From Alistipes sp. (GTDB lineage: Bacteria > Bacteroidota > Bacteroidia > Bacteroidales > Rikenellaceae), in NCBI GenBank assembly GCA_017380275.1, contig JAFOEH010000177.1, forward strand, positions 1 to 5,066: a stretch of 5,066 nucleotides of DNA, read 5' to 3'. Of the stretch, positions 1-5,066 are shown one piece after another. The notes under the pieces were generated by a model. The model was not told where the DNA came from, made no database searches, and worked only from the letters and a program-made list of their open reading frames with translations. The number at the start of each line of letters is the position of its first letter. Positions within the stretch are counted from its first letter, which is position 1. Position numbers and translations under genes: made by a program.

Positions 1-1215
1 CATCTCGTTGAAAGGACCTGCCTCTGAGAAGTCAGAGTTGGTCTTTACGCGGCTGTTCTTATCCTCCTTACAAGCGCGGATCCAATCCTTGCCGTGTGAG
101 AGCTCGCAGTGGCGTGCACGCTTGGGAGTCTCGGGCTTACGACCAGAGAGCAGATAGGGGTTACGGCCATAGCTACCGCATACGAGGATATCCTTCGTAC
201 CGTAGAAGATGGCTCCGCCACCGCCGTCGTTGAGGTTCTTGCCGGGCTCCAGACCAGCCGGACGAGGAGGTGTCAGACCACCGTCATACCAAGTGATCGT
301 TACCTCGGGCAACTTCACGTTGTGGATGCTGCCACGCTCGGGATAAACCAGTGTAACCATCTGTGCCTGAGGAGCGCAGTCGTTCAACAAAGCGGTCGAA
401 GAACCCTGTACCTTAGTGGGATAGCCCAGATTCAGAGCCTTGAATACGGGGTGCAGAACGTGGCAAGCCATATCGCCGAGTGCGCCCGTACCGAAATCCC
501 ACCAGCCACGCCAGTTCCAAGGCTGGTAAAGCTGGTTGTAAGGACGATACTTAGCAGGACCGAGGAAGAGATCCCACTTCAGGGTCTCGGGGATAGCGTG
601 CTCCTCCTTGGGAGTCATCAAGCCCTGCGGCCAGATAGGACGGTCGGTGAATGCATCAACGCGGGTAACCTCGCCGATCTCACCATTCCAGATCCAGTTA
701 CATACGGTCTCAACGCCCTCGGCTGATGAACCCTGGTTACCCATCTGGGTAGCTACGTTATACTTAGCAGCCAGTTTGGTCAAAAGACGTGACTCGTAAA
801 CTGAGTGAGTCAACGGCTTCTCGGTGTAGGCGTGCTTGCCCATCTCGATACCTGCTGCGGTGATGATTGCGTGAGTGTGGTCGGCCGTAGCACACATAAT
901 TGCGTCGAACTCGTTGCCGATCTTGTCGTACATCTCGCGCCAGTCGTAGAAGCGCTTAGCCTTGGGGTAGCGCTCGAAGATAGCCTTCGAGTAGTTCCAG
1001 TCGGTATCGCACAATGCTACGATATTCTCCTCCTGCAAATCGCTCAGAACGCTCGCACCGCGACCACCGATACCGATACCTGCGATGTTGAGCTTGTCCG
1101 ACGGAGCCTTGTGTCCAAAGGCTGCACCCATTACGTTGTTAGGCACAACTGTCATTGCTGCCAGACCTGCGCTTGAGGCCTTCAAAAAGTCAGCTCTTGA
1201 AATTTTCTTTGACAT
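1..1215 (-). CDS. Gfo/Idh/MocA-family oxidoreductase, exported-type, C-terminus cut by window edge
   Basis: An open frame of 405 codons starts at the ATG on 1215-1213 and continues past position 1. The N-terminus is a signal-like segment, SRADFLK (residues 6-12) followed by a hydrophobic run to about residue 30. A Rossmann NAD(P)-binding motif GIGIGGRG lies at 46-53, the substrate-side ATADHTHA at 109-116, and the family's TEKPL motif, with its catalytic-type lysine K133, at 131-135. NQG at 160-162 and RGWWDFGTGALGDM at 236-249 are typical of the Bacteroidetes and Planctomycetes branch with a long C-terminal domain. Members usually run to about 430-490 residues, so some tens of residues are missing here. 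Such enzymes oxidise or reduce hydroxyls of sugars, glycosides or cyclitols using a nicotinamide cofactor; the substrate cannot be read from the sequence. The gene is divergent from the TonB receptor gene. No Shine-Dalgarno sequence precedes the start, as is usual in this phylum. Family confidence is high, substrate unknown. Confidence 0.93.
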   Translation of the reverse strand, partial: MSKKISRADFLKASSAGLAAMTVVPNNVMGAAFGHKAPSDKLNIAGIGIGGRGASVLSDLQEENIVALCDTDWNYSKAIFERYPKAKRFYDWREMYDKIGNEFDAIMCATADHTHAIITAAGIEMGKHAYTEKPLTHSVYESRLLTKLAAKYNVATQMGNQGSSAEGVETVCNWIWNGEIGEVTRVDAFTDRPIWPQGLMTPKEEHAIPETLKWDLFLGPAKYRPYNQLYQPWNWRGWWDFGTGALGDMACHVLHPVFKALNLGYPTKVQGSSTALLNDCAPQAQMVTLVYPERGSIHNVKLPEVTITWYDGGLTPPRPAGLEPGKNLNDGGGGAIFYGTKDILVCGSYGRNPYLLSGRKPETPKRARHCELSHGKDWIRACKEDKNSRVKTNSDFSEAGPFNEM

Positions 1216-1285
1216 TGTTATGAAGTTTTAAGTTGTGGTTTTTGTCTGAAAAGTAGTATTTTTAGTTGTACTTTTTCACCCTCTA

Positions 1286-1316
1286 CAAAGATATAAATTT
1301 TTTTTCAATTGCAAAA
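1286..1316 (-). promoter_or_regulatory. Bacteroidetes-type promoter for the oxidoreductase gene
   Basis: Read on the minus strand, a -7 box TATCTTTG (1293-1286) matches the TAnnTTTG consensus. A -33 box TTTG (1315-1312) lies 18 nt upstream, slightly shorter than the usual spacing of about 19-21. The spacer contains a run of eight A (1305-1298). Transcription would begin near 1280, giving a leader of about 65 nt. The -33 box touches the inverted repeat at 1315-1334. Confidence 0.65.
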
Positions 1317-1334
1317 CTATCAATAGTGATAGTT
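1315..1334. promoter_or_regulatory. Perfect 8-4-8 inverted repeat, candidate shared operator
   Basis: The arms AACTATCA and TGATAGTT are exact reverse complements around the 4-bp centre ATAG. The repeat sits between the two divergent promoters. Its left arm touches the -33 box of the oxidoreductase promoter and its right arm touches the -33 TTG of the receptor promoter. A dimeric regulator bound here would be placed to control both directions. The symmetry is seen directly; the operator role is inferred, and no regulator gene is in the window. Confidence 0.5.
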
Positions 1335-1363
1335 GATGCGCATCGTAAATAAATCTACTTTTG
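1333..1363 (+). promoter_or_regulatory. Bacteroidetes-type promoter for the TonB receptor gene
   Basis: The -7 box TACTTTTG (1356-1363) fits TAnnTTTG, and a -33 TTG (1333-1335) lies 20 nt upstream, the expected spacing. The predicted start near 1370 gives a short leader of about 20 nt before the ATG at 1390, with no Shine-Dalgarno sequence. The -33 element overlaps the end of the 8-4-8 inverted repeat. Confidence 0.7.
1335..1344. promoter_or_regulatory. 10-bp perfect palindrome between -33 and -7 of the receptor promoter
   Basis: GATGCGCATC is fully self-complementary and begins directly after the 8-4-8 repeat. It lies inside the spacer of the plus-strand promoter, where a bound protein would block or remodel polymerase contacts. 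Ten-base palindromes occur by chance, so the regulatory role is tentative; its position is what makes it notable. Confidence 0.3.
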
Positions 1364-1389
1364 CACCCGAAATTAATCCGTAAACATCT

Positions 1390-3711
1390 ATGCGAAAACT
1401 CTTTTCAACCATATTAGCCGTGGCCGCTTTGGCCGCTATGCCCTCTTTCGCCGTGGCCGATGAGCGCCCCGCGCAGGACAATCCCGATAGCGTATCACTC
1501 GTTGGCAGTATCGACGATGTCAGGATCATCGCCCGCCAGCCCAAGCAGCACTTCGGCCTCAGGCAGCAGCCCATATCGTCGAGCGTTCTGGGTGAGGAGC
1601 AGTTGCAGCGCGAGAGGATATTTTCTGTAAAGGATCTCTCAGCCGTGATGCCCAACTTCTATCAGCCCGACTACGGCTCAAAGATGACCTCGTCGATCTA
1701 CGTTCGCGGCTTCGGTGCTCGTATCGACCAGCCCGTCATCGGCCTTACCGTTGATGGCGTGCCATACCTTAATAAAAATAATTACGACTTCGATATGCTC
1801 GACGTTGTTCGCGCCGAGCTTCTGCGCGGCCCGCAGAGTACGCTCTATGGTCGTAACACGATGGGAGGCCAGATGAATCTCTACACCCTCTCGCCGATGA
1901 ACTATCGTGGTGTGCGCGGCTCTGTGGAGTATGGCTCGGGCAATACGCTGCGTGCCAAGGCGTCGTACTATGGCCGCTCGGAGAGTGGTAAGTTCGGCTA
2001 CTCGGTGGGTGGCTACTACAACCGCACCGACGGATTCTTCGACAACGCTTTCGACGGTAGCAATGTCGATTGGGGACAGAGCAGCGGCGCTCGTCTGCGT
2101 CTTGTGGGCGATCTGGGCCGAGGCTGGGAGATTGACAACTCGGCTTCGTTCGGCTATAACGACGAGGGCGGCTACGCCTATGCGCTCTACGATGCGGCGG
2201 CCGATCGCGTCAATGATGTTAATTACAACTCGCCCAGCGGATATATGCGCTACTCGTTCAGCGACGGACTGATGCTCACCCACGTTGGCGATGAGCTGAA
2301 GTTCACCTCTACGACCAGCTACCAGTTTATGCACGATAAGATGCGTATGGATAACGACCTCACTCCCGCCTCGCTTTTCACACTCGAGCAGGAGCAGCAC
2401 GAGCACGCCTTCACCGAGGATCTAGTTCTGCGTACGGTCGATGAGTCGCGTCGCTGGAAGTGGCTCACGGGAGCGTATGGCTTCTACAAGAAGGTCGATA
2501 TGGGTGCGCCCGTAACAATCCTGCAGGATGGTATCAACAGCCTGATCCTCGGCAATATGCCTGATATGCTCAAGTCACTGCTGGAGTTCGACCGCGACCA
2601 TCTGCTTGTCGATAGCAACTTCGACCTGCAGACCTACGGCCTGGCCCTCTACCACGAGTCGTCGCTCTCGGCGGGCGAAAGGTGGCGCTTCACCGCAGGC
2701 CTTCGACTCGACTACGAGGCCTCGACGATGGACTACGACAACTACTCCGCTATCGGCTACAAGATGGGCTCGATGCGTCCGGGTATGCCCCCGATGATTC
2801 CCGACTTCCGTCAGGTCGAGGTCCCCTTCAAGGGCCGCGAGGAGATGGATTATCTGGAGCTTCTGCCCAAGCTGGCCATCAACTACTCAACCGGCGCGGG
2901 CGATCTCTACGCTACGGTTACGCGCGGATACAAGGCGGGCGGATTCAATACGCAGATCTTCTCCGACATCCTTCAGGAGAAGACCAAAAACACTCTTATG
3001 GCCGATGCAATGTCGGCAATGGGTCGTCCCTCGGCACCCTCGGAGGATGGCGACGCGTCGATTACGACCTACGATCCCGAGTATAGCTGGAACTACGAGG
3101 TGGGTGGCCACCTTGAGTTTGCCGATAAGCGCCTGCGCTGGGACTTCGCAGCCTTCTGGATCGAGTGCCGCGACCAGCAGCTTACGGTCTTCCCCGATGG
3201 CCTAACGACGGGCCGTATGATGTCAAATGCGGGCCGCTCGCGCAGCAAGGGCTTTGAGACTACACTTGAGTGGCGTCGCCGCGATGCACACCGAGGATTG
3301 TCTGTTGTAGGTAATTACGGCTACACGCACGCAAAGTTTGTCGAGTTCAACGACGGCGTGAACGACTATGCCGGCAACTACCTCCCCTATGCACCCCAGC
3401 ACACCGCATCGCTCTCGGCATCATATCGTTTCGATGTTGGCGGAGGCTTCTTGCGCCATATCGATCTGGATGCCTCTTGGCAGGGTGCGGGTAAGATCTA
3501 TTGGAACGAGGCGAATACTCTGGAGCAGGATTTCTACTCGCAGCTCTCGGCTTCGGTGACGCTCCACACACGCAACGTATCGCTCTCGCTCTGGGGCCGC
3601 AACCTCACCGACACCGACTTCTATACCTTCTACTTCAAGTCGATGACCAACAACTTCTACAACCACGGCAAACCCTGCCGCATCGGCGCAACGCTCAATT
3701 TCGCATTCTAA
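1390..3711 (+). CDS. TonB-dependent outer-membrane receptor (siderophore/vitamin/metal type)
   Basis: This 773-residue protein is a 22-stranded-barrel receptor that imports a ligand across the outer membrane using TonB-ExbBD energy. A Sec signal peptide (1 to about 23, likely cleaved after AVA) is followed by a TonB-box-like SIDDVRIIA (40-48). The plug domain covers about 57-165, with IYVRGF (103-108) and the hallmark LRGPQSTLYGRNTMGG (145-160). Barrel signatures include TRGYKAGGFN (511-520) and NLTD (738-741), and the protein ends in Phe, the normal barrel-insertion signal. Length is normal for the family. There is no N-terminal carboxypeptidase-like domain and no SusD gene next to it, so it is not a SusC glycan porter. 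Methionine clusters at 314-320, 390-393, 459-469 and 537-544 are unusual. It is transcribed divergently from the oxidoreductase gene and ends at a bidirectional terminator. The long antisense frames inside it are shadows. The ligand is unknown. Confidence 0.95.
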   Translation: MRKLFSTILAVAALAAMPSFAVADERPAQDNPDSVSLVGSIDDVRIIARQPKQHFGLRQQPISSSVLGEEQLQRERIFSVKDLSAVMPNFYQPDYGSKMTSSIYVRGFGARIDQPVIGLTVDGVPYLNKNNYDFDMLDVVRAELLRGPQSTLYGRNTMGGQMNLYTLSPMNYRGVRGSVEYGSGNTLRAKASYYGRSESGKFGYSVGGYYNRTDGFFDNAFDGSNVDWGQSSGARLRLVGDLGRGWEIDNSASFGYNDEGGYAYALYDAAADRVNDVNYNSPSGYMRYSFSDGLMLTHVGDELKFTSTTSYQFMHDKMRMDNDLTPASLFTLEQEQHEHAFTEDLVLRTVDESRRWKWLTGAYGFYKKVDMGAPVTILQDGINSLILGNMPDMLKSLLEFDRDHLLVDSNFDLQTYGLALYHESSLSAGERWRFTAGLRLDYEASTMDYDNYSAIGYKMGSMRPGMPPMIPDFRQVEVPFKGREEMDYLELLPKLAINYSTGAGDLYATVTRGYKAGGFNTQIFSDILQEKTKNTLMADAMSAMGRPSAPSEDGDASITTYDPEYSWNYEVGGHLEFADKRLRWDFAAFWIECRDQQLTVFPDGLTTGRMMSNAGRSRSKGFETTLEWRRRDAHRGLSVVGNYGYTHAKFVEFNDGVNDYAGNYLPYAPQHTASLSASYRFDVGGGFLRHIDLDASWQGAGKIYWNEANTLEQDFYSQLSASVTLHTRNVSLSLWGRNLTDTDFYTFYFKSMTNNFYNHGKPCRIGATLNFAF

Positions 3712-3727
3712 TAATATAAATAGGTAT

Positions 3728-3762
3728 AAAAAAAGTCTGCCCCGCAAGGAGCAGACTTTTTT
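3728..3762. terminator. Bidirectional intrinsic terminator between convergent genes
   Basis: A 12-bp stem pairs 3729-3740 with 3751-3762. The core is GTCTGC/GCAGAC, then a single C-A mismatch, two more C-G pairs and a GCAA tetraloop of the stable GNRA type. Seven A precede the core and six T follow it, so each strand has a U-tract after the hairpin. It lies 17 nt after the receptor stop and 30 nt beyond the stop of the minus-strand lipoprotein gene, serving both. Confidence 0.92.
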
Positions 3763-3792
3763 GTTTACGATACAAAAATTTATTGTGCGGGA

Positions 3793-4806
3793 TTACTCGC
3801 CCGTCTCAACCTCGCCATCGACGATGGTTACCGAGTTATCCTCATTTTCGGGCATTGGGCCCTTCTCCGAATCGTCAATCTCGAAACCTACACCTTCGGT
3901 CTCGCCATCCTTGTTGATTGTAACCGTAACTACGGTGGTCATATTGCGAGTGTACTTAACGCTGTGCGTACCTAGCGGCACCATCGAGCCATCCTCGCGC
4001 ACCCACTTAAAACTTACGCCAATTGTCTCGGTGTAATCATCCTCAACCCAAGCTTGACTCACCTCAACAAAAGTAAAAATATCCGAAATTGAGTCCTCAC
4101 CCTCGGTTAATTCTAACTCCAAAATAGGCGCCTTCTCCATCTCAATTTCCAATGTTCCGCTTGTAGCAAGAGTCCCCGTTGCAACAAACTTTGCTCCAAA
4201 ATTTACTCTTTTCATTGGGATAATAGCGGAGGTACTACTATGTTTGGGGTTATAATTTTCTAATTCACCATAAAAGCGTTCTACATTTGAATGTGGATAG
4301 CGGCCTTCCTCTGTATATACAGGAATACTGACATAAATACCAACATTTATCTGATAATTAAATTTATTTAGCATATCTTCGTGAATGTTAAATGGGTCTG
4401 TATATTGGTTACCAGATCCATATTGATACTTTGCAATTCTATTTTTTCCATTAACAACCATCGTAGCCTCAAACTTATATTTATATCCCTTCGGCAGAGT
4501 GATTGTAATATTATTTGGATCATCAAATACTCCGTAGGCAAAGCGATTCCAAGTAACCTCCTCGCCCTCCTCGAGTTCTACGTCGGGCGTAGAATATACC
4601 TGAATACCATACAAATCGTCGGTCGTGGCGCGAGTGTTGAGCGGCTCGTAGGCAATATCGACAATCTCGCCGCCCCAGCCGAGTTGAACGGTGTAGAATT
4701 CGGGCTCTTCCTGCGGCGCGGGCGCATCATCCTTCGAGCAGGCGATCATTGCGACTGAAGCCACCATCGCGGCAATCGCCAATCCAAACATTGTAAACTT
4801 TTTCAT
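3793..4806 (-). CDS. Surface-type lipoprotein with fimbrillin-like features, function unknown
   Basis: This is a complete 337-residue protein. A hydrophobic signal (1-22) ends in the lipobox-like MIAC with the lipidated Cys at 23; Met at -3 is not the common Leu. The following SKDD resembles the Bacteroidetes lipoprotein export signal, suggesting exposure on the cell surface. TRATTDDLYGIQVYS (58-72) resembles the start of the mature region in fimbrillin-like proteins, where cleavage after Arg (here R59) is known in some members. IPMKRVNFGAKF (from 196) and YTRNMTTVVTVTI (285-297) recall the late strands of the Mfa/FimA-like fold. The last 40 residues are acidic and probably flexible. Residues about 83-202 are encoded by DNA of about 33% GC, against 50-65% in neighbouring stretches. 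It is its own transcription unit behind a long structured leader. Lipoprotein status is firm; membership of the fimbrillin superfamily is a moderate inference, and a stand-alone beta-sandwich surface protein is the alternative. Confidence 0.85.
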   Translation of the reverse strand: MKKFTMFGLAIAAMVASVAMIACSKDDAPAPQEEPEFYTVQLGWGGEIVDIAYEPLNTRATTDDLYGIQVYSTPDVELEEGEEVTWNRFAYGVFDDPNNITITLPKGYKYKFEATMVVNGKNRIAKYQYGSGNQYTDPFNIHEDMLNKFNYQINVGIYVSIPVYTEEGRYPHSNVERFYGELENYNPKHSSTSAIIPMKRVNFGAKFVATGTLATSGTLEIEMEKAPILELELTEGEDSISDIFTFVEVSQAWVEDDYTETIGVSFKWVREDGSMVPLGTHSVKYTRNMTTVVTVTINKDGETEGVGFEIDDSEKGPMPENEDNSVTIVDGEVETGE

Positions 4807-4826
4807 TGTTGTAGGATTTTTGCCAT
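4803..4826 (-). other. Possible 7-codon upstream ORF coupled to the lipoprotein start
   Basis: An ATG at 4826-4824 opens a frame reading MAKILQQ, whose TGA stop (4805-4803) overlaps the lipoprotein ATG (4806-4804) as ATGA. That geometry is typical of translational coupling. A G-rich stretch precedes it on the minus strand. The frame is very short and could be chance; only its exact stop-start overlap and its place at the end of a structured leader make it worth recording. Confidence 0.2.
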
Positions 4827-5049
4827 CCGCACCCCGACGGCGATTTGCTAAAATAAGAAAGCGTGGCGCTGGAAACTTATTTTAGACGCTGGGCTCTGGT
4901 AAAGCCTTTGAAGTAAATAAGCGACAGCCCACGCCGAAATCCACAATGGATACGACGCGGCAAAATGTCTGCCTATTCCTTCTTCACTTAGAATTTCCTA
5001 CGTTCCAGTAACGGGAATAAACTTACACTTTCCGTGTTAATTAGTATGT
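4807..5049 (-). promoter_or_regulatory. Structured 5' leader RNA of the lipoprotein gene, no known class recognised
   Basis: About 240 nt lie between the predicted transcription start and the lipoprotein ATG, with no substantial gene. Hairpins in order of transcription are: ACAC/GTGT (5025-5028 with 5034-5037); CGTT/AACG plus TTCC/GGAA with a 2-nt bulge (4995-5004 with 5010-5017); GGCA/TGCC (4959-4962 with 4970-4973); ATCCA/TGGAT (4939-4943 with 4947-4951). Then comes a three-tier arm: 4861-4871 pairs with 4925-4934 (10 bp, one bulge), 4876-4882 with 4915-4921 (7 bp), and 4892-4895 with 4903-4906. A competing hairpin uses 4848-4857 and 4876-4885. I saw no signature of the TPP, cobalamin or SAM riboswitches. 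Pairings are direct from sequence; a regulatory role is inferred. A free-standing small RNA processed from this region is an alternative. Confidence 0.5.
4848..4885 (-). repeat. Perfect 10-bp inverted repeat forming the alternative leader hairpin
   Basis: CTAAAATAAG (4848-4857) and CTTATTTTAG (4876-4885) are exact reverse complements separated by 18 nt, and the loop contains a further 4-bp AGCG/CGCT stem. The arm at 4876-4882 is also needed for the upstream three-tier arm, so the two folds exclude each other. No U-tract follows on the minus strand, so it is not a standard intrinsic terminator. Confidence 0.6.
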
Positions 5050-5054
5050 TAGTA

Positions 5055-5062
5055 CAAAGATA
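5055..5062 (-). promoter_or_regulatory. -7 box of the lipoprotein promoter
   Basis: On the minus strand TATCTTTG matches TAnnTTTG and is identical to the -7 box of the oxidoreductase gene. The matching -33 element would lie near 5081-5086, outside the window, so only half of the promoter is seen. The predicted transcription start is near 5049. A direct repeat TTAGTA (5041-5046 and 5049-5054) sits over the start region. Confidence 0.55.
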
Positions 5063-5066
5063 GAAA

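Noticed and set aside
109..726. A 205-codon plus-strand open frame at the left end
   Set aside because: It lies wholly on the opposite strand of the oxidoreductase gene, whose motifs are clear; it is a shadow frame.
1..1215. GH109 NAD-dependent glycosidase
   Set aside because: GH109 enzymes share this fold and N-terminal signal type, but the general motifs visible here do not distinguish them from other Gfo/Idh/MocA members, so no glycosidase activity is claimed.
1678..2406. A 242-codon open frame antisense to the TonB receptor
   Set aside because: It mirrors codon bias in a GC-rich gene, has repetitive low-complexity composition and no recognisable domain, while the plus strand is an unmistakable receptor.
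1390..3711. SusC-type glycan porter of a polysaccharide utilisation locus
   Set aside because: The N-terminal carboxypeptidase-like domain is absent, the protein is shorter than SusC (usually about 1000 residues), and no SusD follows: the next gene is convergent.
4848..4885. Intrinsic terminator upstream of the lipoprotein
   Set aside because: The stem is AT-rich and is followed by CAAATCGCC on the minus strand rather than a U-tract, unlike the strong terminator at 3728-3762.
4807..5049. A known riboswitch class or tRNA-like element
   Set aside because: I found no TPP, cobalamin or SAM core motifs, and the small hairpins do not form a tRNA cloverleaf with a T-loop. An Rfam search would settle this.

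Overview
The window looks like chromosomal DNA from a Bacteroidales species, possibly a moderately GC-rich gut genus such as Alistipes (Rikenellaceae). That placement is an inference. It rests on TAnnTTTG promoter boxes, the absence of Shine-Dalgarno sequences before all three genes, a lipoprotein with a Cys-Ser-Lys-Asp-Asp N-terminus, and the types of protein present. There is no phylogenetic marker gene.

Layout. Positions 1-1215 (minus) hold a Gfo/Idh/MocA-family NAD(P)-dependent oxidoreductase that runs off the left edge without its C-terminus. Positions 1216-1389 are a compact divergent control region: back-to-back Bacteroidetes-type promoters, with a perfect 8-4-8 inverted repeat bridging the two -33 elements and a second 10-bp palindrome abutting it. 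Positions 1390-3711 (plus) encode a complete outer-membrane TonB-dependent receptor of the siderophore/vitamin/metal type. It is not SusC-like: it lacks the N-terminal carboxypeptidase-like domain and has no SusD partner. A bidirectional intrinsic terminator (3728-3762) separates it from the convergent gene at 3793-4806 (minus). That gene encodes a probably surface-exposed lipoprotein with fimbrillin-like traits and a strikingly AT-rich middle. Positions 4807-5066 hold no full-length gene. They form a roughly 240-nt leader for the lipoprotein, starting at a TATCTTTG promoter box near the right edge, full of hairpins and with two mutually exclusive folds before the start codon.

How the parts may work together (inference). 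The receptor and the oxidoreductase are probably co-regulated through the shared palindromes, so the oxidoreductase may act on something linked to the receptor's ligand. The ligand cannot be named; clusters of methionines in the barrel make a metal or metal complex worth considering. The lipoprotein is a separate transcription unit. Its structured leader is the best candidate in the window for something undescribed: a post-transcriptional switch that matches no riboswitch class I recognise.
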